64,000 nt of DNA from Symbiodinium natans. Its lineage: Eukaryota > Sar > Dinophyceae > Suessiales > Symbiodiniaceae. Numbering within the stretch: position 1 is the first letter of the stretch; each line of letters starts with the position of its first letter. The position numbers were made by a program, and so were the translations under genes. Positions 1-9,359 of the stretch are shown here, in pieces. The stretch lies in NCBI GenBank assembly GCA_905221605.1, contig CAJNDS010002317.1, forward strand, positions 334,501 through 398,500. Reading direction: 5' to 3'. Below the pieces are notes generated by a model. The model saw only the letters and a program-made list of their open reading frames with translations. It was not told where the DNA came from and searched no databases.

Positions 1-820
1 CTCACAACCTGAACCCTAGGCCATTGCTCGGCTGGTCAGATCCAGTTGAGCCTCATAGTAATTGGTTTTCAATGCGCTATGATATTTGAAAACACCGTTT
101 ACATGGTGTAAGATTAAATGTGTGAATTACGCACAGAAGAAAATTGACAGCTAGTTCAGAACCTATTATGTGATTATTTGGATCAGATTTAAATAAAAAA
201 GAAAAATAGCCGCATGCTTTGGAAAACGAACTTCTAGAACGAATACATTATAAAATCATAGTTATCCAAAATATATTATATTGTACCATTCATAGATCAA
301 AAAAATATCAATATAATGAAGAACGTATAGACCGTATAGATGGATGTGCTTTTCATTTATATGTATGTTCTTTTGATCATGTATCACAATATAGATTTAT
401 TCAAGGACCTATTAGTAAAATTATAGAATTATAGGTGTTAATGGATCAATAGTCCATTTTCTACTGATACTTTGACTGGTGTATGTATCTCAAAAGACAT
501 CTTTGTAGACATAGGGATTTGAATATATATATATATATATATATAAGCAAGTTTTGGAAGAGCCTTAAAAATATTAATTTGTAATTACATGTTTGAAAAT
601 ATTTTTAAAATGTGTTCATAAGTTTGTTTAATCCATCTATAGTTCTACCACCTTCATCTTCTATAATTTTATCATTTGTTCTTGATAGTAATGTCGGATA
701 TGATTTCATACTGTTTTCTTCAAACTATTTTTATGAAGAATATCATCAAAACCATCAAAAGGTTCAAATCTACTCTATCATTCATACCTCCCTTTTTTTT
801 AATCAAGCCCAGGCAAGCTC
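1..820. other. AT-rich stretch without a recognisable gene
   Basis: This segment is much more AT-rich than the rest of the window. It has a short TA dinucleotide run near 525-545. A 71-codon open frame at 219-434 is rich in Ile, Tyr and Lys, as expected from AT-rich non-coding DNA, and I recognise no domain in it. No telomere-like repeat is present until about 1890. Confidence 0.5.
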
Positions 821-930
821 ATGGATTTGGGTACTGAGCACGGGGGGCGCAGTTTGAACGTGATCGTAGCTATGAGGGAGCAGCAGGCTCAATCGGGAGA
901 CTCGCGCCAAACCCGCCAGGGAGGACTTGG

Positions 931-1404
931 GTGTTCCTCATGGCGGTTTCAGGCTTTTCTCTTCTTGTTGATGCTGTCGCTCCTTATGGTGCTGAGTTTC
1001 GCAATTCGCAAAGGCTCTTTGATTACTGCTCGTGGGGTCTGACCAATGAAGGTGTGGATTTTTTCTACGAGCAGCTGCAGGGCCATGTTCTTGTGTCAGC
1101 ATTTGCAGACGACTCGACTGGGGAGATTATTGTTGTCGTCGCTACGCAGAGGGAGGATAGAGCTTCTTGTGTGCAATGCTTTGTTCCCGCAGCCCTTTTT
1201 GGAGTCTTTCGTCTCCAATGGCATGGTGGGAAGTTGGTGGCTTCTTCCGCACCCCAACCCCGACCCACCAGAGGGCGACCATCACCGCAAGGGGGCGTGC
1301 CACAGAGCCCCAGCCAAAACCAGCACGCCCACACCCAGTTCCCCCAACCAGCAGGGGCCAGCCCAGGCGAAACGGCCAGCCAACTGGAACCCGAATCCCC
1401 CTGA
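931..1404 (+). CDS. Unrecognised coding-like open frame
   Basis: An open frame of about 157 codons. The first 100 residues have a mixed, protein-like composition with acidic and aromatic residues (for example FYEQLQGHVLVSAFADDSTG), while the last 50 are Pro/Gln/Ser-rich and probably not coding. I recognise no domain. It may be an exon, since in-frame sequence exists upstream of the first Met. No partner exon could be linked to it. Confidence is low because overlapping frames on both strands are also open here. Confidence 0.25.
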   Translation: MFLMAVSGFSLLVDAVAPYGAEFRNSQRLFDYCSWGLTNEGVDFFYEQLQGHVLVSAFADDSTGEIIVVVATQREDRASCVQCFVPAALFGVFRLQWHGGKLVASSAPQPRPTRGRPSPQGGVPQSPSQNQHAHTQFPQPAGASPGETASQLEPESP

Positions 1405-2409
1405 AACGAATATCTACAGCCAGACCCACCAACACCTCCTCCGCCTAGGGACCAGGGTACTCCAAAAAGCATGCAGAAAAGGGCCTCGTCCATCCAGGGA
1501 CCATGGTGCAGTCTGAGTTCTTTTGCCTTTTTAAGGTTTTTGTCCAAAAGAAGAGCTTGAATTTCTTCATGTCAAAGCATTAGGATGTTCCGCCGTATAC
1601 CAGCAGTCCTCAAGTTAAAGCTTTGTAAACATTTTTTAGGAGTTTAGAAACATTCAAGGGCTCTCGCCCACGCCGGGTCCATCATAGTCCCAAGATGGAC
1701 GAGATAGATAAAGAGCGATGTGTATATTTCTAAATATAAATCAAAAACTTAATAACTAAATACGTAGATGTATATGTACATACATACATGTGTGACATAG
1801 TAGCAAAGACCTTACTCAGATCGCTCAGAGAGGTCCTACGTTCATAAACCCTGTGAACCCTGCAAAGCCTGTAGAACCCTGAGCTCCTAGGGTTTAGGGT
1901 TTAGGGTTAGGGTTTAGGGTTTTTGTGTTTATAGATCCACGGAGGGTGTGCGAGATCAGGAGATCCTCGGCTTCTCGGACGAATCCACAGGTCGGGAGCT
2001 GAGTTTGGCCATTTAGCTTTCTCATTGGCTTCAGGGTTTAGCTACAACACTTCAAGGGATGTAGGGTTCAGGGTTTCCCGGGTTTAGAGCTTGCGGTTTT
2101 GGTTGTACGGCTTAGGCCTTGGGGCTTGATGGGTTGGGTCTGTCAGGTGTTTAGGGTAGGGAGCTGAGGTAGGAAGCTATTCTCGCATGCATCTTCGGGC
2201 GTTGCGGAACAGACTCGATGTTGTTTAGGTTTTAAGGGCAGTTTAGGGTAGGAGGTTTTGAAGAGTTGAGGGTTTAAGGCTTACGGGGAGTTTAGGAGGG
2301 CTTGACAGGGCTTGGGGAACTCTTCACGATATTTCACGATCAGCTGCCCTCGGAAGTTTCCCAAGGTTTGGAAGGCTCTGGGGTGCAAGCACCTTAACCT
2401 TAACCCAAA
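1405..2409. other. Non-coding, degenerate telomere-like repeats
   Basis: No credible exon seen. From about 1888 the sequence breaks into short runs of TTTAGGG and diverged forms (TTCAGGG, TTTAAGG) mixed with unique sequence. This is the first appearance of the repeat that dominates the window. Confidence 0.5.
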
Positions 2410-2510
2410 CTTGGGATGCTCCTTATACTGACAGCCTCAATGGGGACTATAGTACCACCGCATTACAATCTCTTGTAAGGACTGTTAGTATAAGGGGGGG
2501 CATCCCAAAC
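2410..2510. mobile_element. Palindromic element, family D copy 1 (TTGGGATG ends)
   Basis: Starts CTTGGGATGCTCCTTATACT and ends with the near inverse ...AGTATAAGGGGGGGCATCCC. The terminal inverted repeats are over 20 bp, and the interior has the motif TGGGGACTATAGTA. Copies with the same ends and interior lie at 6163-6268, 25171-25264 and 40894-40996. It is too short to encode protein, so it is a non-autonomous MITE- or introner-like element. Confidence 0.75.
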
Positions 2511-2520
2511 CCAAACCATA

Positions 2521-2760
2521 GCCCTAAACCCTAAACCCTAAACCCTGAACCCTGAACCCTAAGCCCTAAACCCTAAACCCTAAACCCTAAACCCCAAGCC
2601 CTAAACCCTAAACCCTGAGCCCTAAACCCCAAATTGGGTCGCATGAGGCCACGAAGTCAGCTCGCTTCTGCCCGAGGTCACCGGCATGCCCTTTTCTAGC
2701 CCTAAACCCTAAACCCTAAACCCCTAAACCCCCGAAACCCCTAATCCCCTAAACCCCTAC
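2521..2760 (+). repeat. (CCCTAAA)n array split by a GC-rich island
   Basis: Two CCCTAAA runs (about 2521-2634 and 2697-2760) flank a unique GC-rich island at about 2636-2696. The island could be a short exon but has no identifiable domain. Confidence 0.7.
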
Positions 2761-3455
2761 ACCCAGGCCCCGAATCCCGAAAACCCCAAGCCCTGCACCC
2801 TGAAGCCCTAAGGCCGGTCCTTCACGTGTTCTTTGGTGGGCTTCAGGGAAGCCTTGACCACCGAACTCCGAACCCTAGGGACAACCGGGCTAGCTCCACA
2901 ACCGATTGCTCCGTCGCTTTCCGTACTTCTAATGCCATCGGTCGCCATCCTTCCTACTCAGTGGTCTGAGACCCCAAACCTTGAAAAACAGAATTCCTAA
3001 GGCCTAAACCTTTGAGGACCCAAACATTGAATCTGGAAAACCTTTGAAGCCCCACTTCTTGAATCTCCTCAACCTTTTCAGGCCCTAAACCCCTTAAACC
3101 GCTCCCTTTTCCGTAGTCAAACCCTGCGAACCTCGACTTCAAACCCAGAAACAAACCTATACTCCTACACCCTTAAACCCTAAACCCTAAACCCCAAACC
3201 CTTGAAGAGATTTACTCGTTGGATCCCCCTGGGGCTGGGAAGCCTGCACCTCGTTCCAGTTGTAGACCCTAAGCCCTGAAGCCTTGCACCCCCAAATTAA
3301 ACCCCTATGTGCAACCCCTAAACTCTAAATCAAATCCGAAATTCAAAACCCCAAATCCCAAAAGACCAAGCCCTAAACACCCGGGCCTTACACCCTGAAC
3401 CCTGAACCCTAAACCCTAAACCCTGAACCCTAAACCCCAAACCTCGCTCCCTGCG

Positions 3456-3520
3456 CCCGCAGGCCCACTTCCAAGAGGCCCTCCGAGCCGCCCAGGCACT
3501 GGAAGTGCGCCCTGCTTGGA
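3456..3520 (+). CDS. Candidate exon between opposed telomere-like repeats
   Basis: A GC-rich island between a CCCTAAA run upstream and a TTTAGGG-like run downstream. After a CCCGCAG acceptor-like site the open frame reads AHFQEALRAAQALEVRPAW, an amphipathic helix-like peptide with coding composition. No domain is recognised. It may belong to a multi-exon gene with the islands at 5.4 and 6.5 kb. Confidence 0.3.
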
Positions 3521-4317
3521 GGGTTTAGGGGTTCGGGTTTAGGGGTTGAGGGGTTGAGGGGTTTAGGGGTTTAGGGTTTAGGTATTTGGTGTTTTCCCCA
3601 AAGCAGGGCACCTAGTTTTGAGATTCCTGTAGTAAGGGTGGTCGGGGTCAGGGGTCAGAGGTTTAGGGTTTTCGGGGCTGGATGTGGGTTTAGGATTTCT
3701 TTAAGGTCGTTGAAACTTCGGGTTGAGGGCCCTGGGGGTTGAAATGCAAATCAGCTGCTAATCTATGCACAGTTGCTGGGGCCTGAATCTGGTCCCTTAC
3801 CGTCCCTTTGGGCCCATATGAAGGGGCCATGAAACTACACAAAGGTCCGACAGAATCTCGGGGTAGTTACATGGTATTTTGTTTAGGGTTGTGATCTATG
3901 GGCCCTTGGGCATACTAGGGTATACAAGGGGTACAGCGGCCCCCCATGGTAAGGACCTATGCTACTGAACCATGTAACTACCCTTGGGAAGAACGAGAAT
4001 CATCGCAACCGTTCTCCCTCAACTGCCAGGCAAGGGAAACGCAGGGGGGGGGGGGGTTGTCAAAATTAAGCTAGCATCGAGGAAATGCTACATTGTTGAC
4101 TGTATGTCCAAACCCCTAAAAAAATTGAAGAGTTAAGCCGACCCCACCACCCAAGAGTCCTAAAACCCTAGATCCTTCTAATCGCAACTTAGCCTAAAGG
4201 TCCTCAGCCCAAAAACCCAAGACCCTAAACCCCACCTAAAAACCCCAACAGCCCAAAACTCCAGCACCCTGACTGACAACCCAGGAAAGCTGTTTGGTGC
4301 TTGTGTGGGGAGGGGGT

Positions 4318-4892
4318 TCACGGTTTAGGATTTAGGGTCTAGGGTTGAGGGTTCAGGGTTCAGGGCTTAGGGTGGGCCCTGGAGGGGTCCAGGGTTCAGG
4401 GTTTGGGGGTTTAGGGTGGGCTTGAGGGGTCTTAGGGCTTTAGGGTTGTTAAACCCTAAACCCTACACCCGAAACCCGAAACCCGAAACCCGAAACCCTA
4501 AACCCTAAACCCTAAACCCTAAACCTTAAACCCTAAACCCTAAACCCTAAACCCTAAACCCTAAACCCTAAACCCTAGACCCTAGACCCTAGACCCTAGA
4601 CCCTAGACCCTAGACCCTAGACCCTAAACCCTAGACCCTAGACCCTAAACCCTAAACCCTAAACCCTGAACCCAGCCCAGGAAAGACTCCTGTGCCGTGC
4701 CTGGCCTCGTCGAAGTCCGACGAAAAGGCACTGAGGTGCCAGTTGGGGTCGTTTTCGGGGCGTTTAGGGGTTTTAGGTTTTGGGGGGTTGGGGTTTAGGG
4801 TTTAGGGTTTAGGGTTTAGGGTTTGGGGTTTAGGGTTTAGGGTTTGGGGTTTGGGGTTTGGGGTTTGGGGTTTAGGGTTTAGGGCTTAGGGT
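4318..4892. repeat. Telomere-like arrays in three blocks with private variants
   Basis: TTTAGGG-type variants at 4318-4450 are followed head-on by CCCTAAA at 4451-4676, including a pure run of CCCTAGA units (about 4573-4640) and a run of CCCGAAA units. A unique 80-bp island follows at 4676-4755, then TTTAGGG/TTTGGGG units at 4790-4892. Runs of one variant indicate local amplification. Confidence 0.85.
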
Positions 4893-5435
4893 TGAACCCG
4901 AGAAGCCTTGACTTGATGGCACGCCCAACATACCTCAACATAGGGGTCGGAATAAGTACTCATCATATTTCCTTATGGTCCTTTTGTAGTTATACTATAG
5001 TAACCCCCGCCCAAGAGAAAACAAAACCCTATTCTAATTGTTAAAGGCCCTTCTGTCAATCCTTGCGCCCCTATCTTTGGAGATAAGATGGGTCCCTCGG
5101 AGCCTTGCAGAGAGAGTGGCGAATCCTGCAGTATCACGGGGGCCAAAACGCTAAGCCCGCTGAACCTAAACCCTGTGTAAGCCCGCGAACCAAGCCCTAC
5201 CAAGCCTAAGCCCTACAAGGGTCTAGGCCTGAGCCCCACTAAACCTCAACCCCATTATAGGCCTAAACCGAAACCCTCGCCTAAAGCCTCCGTAAACCAT
5301 ATGGTCACTTCTCTACAATACGGCCCCTTTTGGGGTCCTTAGTGTAAGGTGGCCCCTCTTATTTAGGCTGCCCCAAAAAGGGACCCTAAATTCCTAAACC
5401 CTGAACCCTAAACCCTCAACCCTAAACCCATCTAG

Positions 5436-5512
5436 CAGCCTTGGCAAAGGGCAACCGAGACATGCTGGTTCTTCTGAAGCTGGTGTTGCGGCTGGAGGCG
5501 CTGGACCTTGTC
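5436..5512 (+). CDS. Candidate exon between opposed telomere-like repeats
   Basis: The island between CCCTAAA (5395-5430) and TTTAGGG (5547-5595) has an open frame reading ALAKGNRDMLVLLKLVLRLE before a stop. It is Leu-rich and could be ankyrin-like or helical, but it is too short to assign. Confidence 0.25.
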
Positions 5513-6009
5513 TGAGGTTGAAAGTGATCTTGAACTTCGAGTGTTTGGTTTAGGGTTTAGGGTTTAGGGTTTAAGGTTTAGGGGTTAGGGTTTTGCTGGG
5601 TCATTGTTGAAAATCATTTTGACGTCTTTACAAAATGCTTGAACCCCACAGGAAAAATGATAATTCTTAGATAGTACCCAACAATGGTGTAGTGTTTGGG
5701 TTTGGGGTTTCAGGGCTTAGGGTTCCAGAGCTCAGGGTATTATTGCCCACTTCAGCCGGTGATGCTCCCACACATGCTTCTGCATACTCCCTTAGGGTCC
5801 ATGTACCTATACAAAAAATACTGTGGCCCTGAAGCTACTATGTGGGCACCCCCTTTAAGGCCCAAGTATACACTACAAATGCCTAAACCCTAAACCCTAA
5901 ACCCCAAACCCCAAACCCCAAACCCTAAACCCTAAACCTAAACCCTACTATATAGTCCGTCGACCTGTTGCAAACGCTCCGGCAGCTGCCCTGAACACCC
6001 ACCTTTGGT

Positions 6010-6146
6010 AAAGGGTAGGGTTCAGGGTTTAGGGTTTAGGGTTTAGGGTTTAGGGTTTAGGGTTTAGGGTTTAGGGTTTAGGGTTTAGGGTTTAGGGTTT
6101 AGGGTTTAGGGTTTAGGGTTTAGGGTTTAGGGTTTAGGGTTTAGGG
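6010..6146 (+). repeat. (TTTAGGG)n perfect array
   Basis: Nearly uninterrupted TTTAGGG units, among the purest arrays in the window. It runs directly up to the family D element that begins at 6163. Confidence 0.9.
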
Positions 6147-6162
6147 ACCGTGAGACCTTCTG

Positions 6163-6268
6163 CTTGGGATGCTCCCCCTTCTACTAACAGCCCTCACTGG
6201 GGATTATAGTAGCCCCCTATTAAGATCCCTACTAAGCGCTGTTTGGTACAAAGGGGAACACCCCAACC
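6163..6268. mobile_element. Palindromic element, family D copy 2
   Basis: Begins CTTGGGATGCTCCCCCTTCT, has the interior TGGGGATTATAGTA and ends near AAGGGGAACACCCCAACC, inverse to the start. It abuts a TTTAGGG array on the left. Confidence 0.7.
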
Positions 6269-6318
6269 TTCTGCGGTAGCTCTGCTACTCCCCAATGCAA
6301 GAGCCCCCAAACGCCGTA

Positions 6319-6414
6319 CTTGGTAGGGCCTTGGGATATTGCACAATTTCCCTCACTGGGTCTAAGTGGATCCTGTTCAGGAATTCTTTCAGAGGGTTTT
6401 AAGGGCAATCCTAG
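6319..6414 (+). mobile_element. Introner-like element, family A copy without telomere insert
   Basis: Starts CTTGGTAGGGCCTTGGGATA and ends AAGGGCAATCCTAG, the same terminal inverted repeats as the family A introns in the ankyrin, WD40 and glycosyltransferase genes. Interior words TTCAGGAATT and TCAGAGGGTTTTAAGGG match those copies. No flanking exon is recognised and no clear 4-bp duplication is seen. Confidence 0.65.
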
Positions 6415-6487
6415 TGAAGAAAACCTAATCCCTAAACCCTAAACCCGAAACCCTAAACCCGAAACCCTAAAACCACTCCTTCCGAGG

Positions 6488-6545
6488 GCAGCGACAAGTC
6501 CGTCACTGCTATTGGCCAGGACGCGCGGCCGGCTGCCACAGGGGT
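6488..6545 (+). CDS. Candidate exon, possibly the end of a PAS domain
   Basis: A GC-rich island between CCCGAAA/CCCTAAA repeats and a TTTAGGG array. Its open frame reads DKSVTAIGQDARPAATG. The AIGQDAR core resembles the PAS C-terminal strand seen more clearly at 62.82 kb (VAIGQDVRALE). A GTGTGC donor-like site follows. With so few residues this is suggestive only. Confidence 0.3.
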
Positions 6546-6940
6546 GTGCGGACTTCGACGGTCTAAGGGCTTAAATCCCGTTTAGGGTTGAGGGTTTAGG
6601 GTTTAGGGTTTGGGGTTTGGGGTTTGGGGTTTAGGGTTTAGGGTTTAGGGTTTAGGGTTTAGGGTTTAGGGCGAAACCTAGAAGCCTTAGTCTGATGGGT
6701 CTAAGGGATCAGTGTGACGTGGGAGCTCGGAGGCCCAGAGCCACGTCGCTCACAATGCACATGCCCAAAAAAATCATGCCCAAAAAATCTCATGTTTCTG
6801 CGGGCCAGGAAATATAAATCTCTGGTAGGGGTTTTAAGCTTTAGGGTTTAGGGTTTAGGTGATTTTTTAGCTACTGTAGTAATTTTAAAGCCCTGGTAGG
6901 ACGTTTAGGGTTTAGGGTTTTGGGGTAGGTGATGATACCT

Positions 6941-7005
6941 ACTTCATGGTACTTGTTAACCAACCATAACTGTACTTATCACCATATTAGGGCACTTAAG
7001 GGGTA
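6941..7005. mobile_element. Fragment of palindromic element family E
   Basis: Shares TTCATGGTACTTGTTAACCA and AACTGTACTTAT with the complete copies at 20025 and 44632, and ends in the GGCACTTAAGGGG word of those copies. The termini are degraded. Confidence 0.55.
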
Positions 7006-7305
7006 CAGAAAGGGTAGGTTTTGGGATTCTTGATGAGTTCCCTGGGCCTCGATCGGTGTTTTGCCCAAAGAAAAAAGTCGACGCGATGGGGTCGCAACAT
7101 TGAGAGGGTGATACGTATATATCTATACGTATGTATATTTCGTTTGTCTTTTTGGCAGCTGAAACTATTACAGTCCTTGTAGTACCAAAATGTTTTCTTA
7201 TCCTTCGGCAATATTAGGTTCATATATTACTACTAGAAATATTGATACTCACGTTGAGTATTTTGTACCAAAAAGTGTTGATATGTCATTCAGATTAACA
7301 TTCTT

Positions 7306-7695
7306 GTGTTGTATGCAGTATATTGCGTCATATTATTTTCTGTTCTTATGCTGCTTCTCGCTCGGGATGTCAGAATCGCACAGTGCTCCTGGCTAGGCAC
7401 GGAGACTAGTCGGGTCGCGCCGTTTCGGCTACTGTGGTGCTCATCGCGACATCATACGGGATTTTGGCGTCGCTTCTTTGTCCGGGTTGCCACTACGTGG
7501 CTGTTCTTTCCTGCCTCCCGAGCTTCGCTTCCTGCGTCCACTCCGCGGAGCTTTTTTGCGATTTGCGTTGTTCGCAGCGTGCTGTGCCACCTCGGCCCAT
7601 GGCGCATGCTCCTCATGAAAGCCTTGGATCGCGCTCCCGTGGGTGACGCCTGCGATGGGGTCTACGCTGCCAGCATTGCGCTTTACAGCGCCTAA
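7306..7695 (+). CDS. Weak open frame of 129 codons
   Basis: Open frame with an N-terminal hydrophobic stretch followed by Arg/Phe/Ser-rich sequence. It has no telomere-like repeat inside, which is unusual for this window, but I recognise no domain and competing frames are open. It may be chance or a remnant. Confidence 0.15.
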   Translation: MLYAVYCVILFSVLMLLLARDVRIAQCSWLGTETSRVAPFRLLWCSSRHHTGFWRRFFVRVATTWLFFPASRASLPASTPRSFFAICVVRSVLCHLGPWRMLLMKALDRAPVGDACDGVYAASIALYSA

Positions 7696-8174
7696 TAATA
7701 CCTAAACCTTGAACCCCAAAACTTCCTGGGTCTGCTTCCTACGATTTTCTGTTGAGGTTTTTCGTAGAGGGGTGGAAGCTCTGTGTTGACTTGATCTTTG
7801 GATTGCACCCGGAGCCCTAAACTTCAATCCCCTATAGATCCGAAACATCCTGTCATGTTTTTAGGGTTTAGGGTTCGGTTTCGGGTTTAGGGTTTAGGGT
7901 TTAGGGTTTAAGACCCGGAGTGGACCCATTCCCTTTTTCTGGGGCTCCCTTATAAAGCCCCTTTAAACCAAAATGGTCCCTTATTAGTCACATGCCCAGG
8001 AGACCCTCTGAATGCCATGAACCCACATGAGCCTTATGAGACCTTGGAACCTATGAGCCCTGAACCCTAAACAACTCCCTAAACCCTAAACCCTAAACCC
8101 TAAAACCCTAAACCCTAATACCTGAACCCTAATTAAACCCTATGAGCCCTTTGAACCTATGAGCCCTTGACCAG

Positions 8175-8330
8175 TTGCTGGAGGACTTGTGCGAAGTGGG
8201 GCAGAAAGCTGTGGAGGCGTGGGAGTTTCGGACTTGGGGTTTAGGGTTCCAGAAGGAAGGGCCATGAAGCCTACTTCTCTTGCAGCTTGCCTGAGAGTAC
8301 TGCAAGAATCGTATGACCAGGGTTTCGGGT
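8175..8330 (+). CDS. Two candidate exons of an unrecognised gene
   Basis: After a GACCAG acceptor-like site, the frame from 8175 reads LLEDLCEVGQKAVEAWE and meets a GTTTCGG donor-like site at about 8225. A second island after CTCTTGCAG (about 8285) reads CLRVLQESYDQ and ends at CAGG|GTTTCGGG. Both have coding composition and good splice-like borders. I could not confirm that their phases match, and the family is unknown. Confidence 0.35.
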
Positions 8331-8819
8331 TGAGGGTGCCTAAGAACCGTGTTCTATATATATATATATTCATTTATTTATTTATTTATTTATGTATATA
8401 CATAAGTTGATGTAGATCAATATGCAGCCCAGGAAGCCTAGAGACTCGGTGGCCTCTCCGAACCCCGAAATCCCAAACCGTGCCTCTGCAGCTCTATGCC
8501 CCCAGGAACCTCAGCCCCAAAATGTTTAGGGTTTAGGGTTTAGGGCCCATGAACCTCAGCCCCAAACTGTTGAGGGTTAAGGGTTTAGGGTTTAGGGTTT
8601 GGGGCCCATGAACCTCAGCCCCAAAAAGCATCGAGCGATTCCTACCCTTGCGCTCCCAGCACAAAGCCCACAAAATTTAAGAGCCTCCGGCTCAAGCCGC
8701 CGACCCCGCTGGAGCATAGTTGAAAGGTCTAAACCCACTCGTCGGCTCAAAGGATGCTTTCCTCATCGCATGGTTCGAAGATCATCCCAGCCTGCTCGGC
8801 AGAGTTCTGTGAAACGTTG

Positions 8820-8938
8820 GGGGGGGGGGGTGGCACCAGGACCCAAACAGCCCAGAAGGCAGCCGGAAAGAAAAGACAGGGGGGAGGGGGGGGGGAAAAA
8901 TTGTGCACCGACCCCCCCCCCCCCCCCCCCCCCCCCCT
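8820..8938. repeat. Poly-G and poly-C homopolymer tracts
   Basis: Three G tracts (about 8820, 8881, 8889) and a C tract of roughly 26 bases at 8912-8937 lie within 120 bp. Similar tracts recur throughout the window. Confidence 0.85.
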
Positions 8939-9359
8939 CCCGAGGTTTTCACCTCCTCAAACCCATCCAACACGCCGCCAGGGTCGGCGGACCAGAGCCC
9001 TAAACCCCAAACCTCAAACCCCAAACCCCAAACCCTAAGCCCAAGCTCATGAACCCCACCCCGGACCCCCACCAAAAGCCTGACGCAGGACCTCGGGCTC
9101 AAGGCTAAGATAAGGTCCCTGGCGTTTCCTTCGAAACTGAAAGTCTGGGAGTGCCACAGAATTTGCGCTACCATAGGGATAAGATATGATTGATGCTACT
9201 TATCTGCGGGGTCTGTAGAAAACGTCGTAAGGCACTTGCATTTCTGAAGCCTCCGAAACACAAATTCTTTGGTGGCTGGCCTTCCTTTGAGCTGGCATGC
9301 TTCAATCTCTGTTCAGGCGTTTTGAGAGGAAACAGCCGGGCTCAACTCGCACGTTTGGC

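Noticed and set aside
1065-1547. 160-codon minus-strand ORF rich in Trp, Gly and Cys
   Set aside because: Its composition reflects C-rich DNA on the other strand; no domain or splice context.
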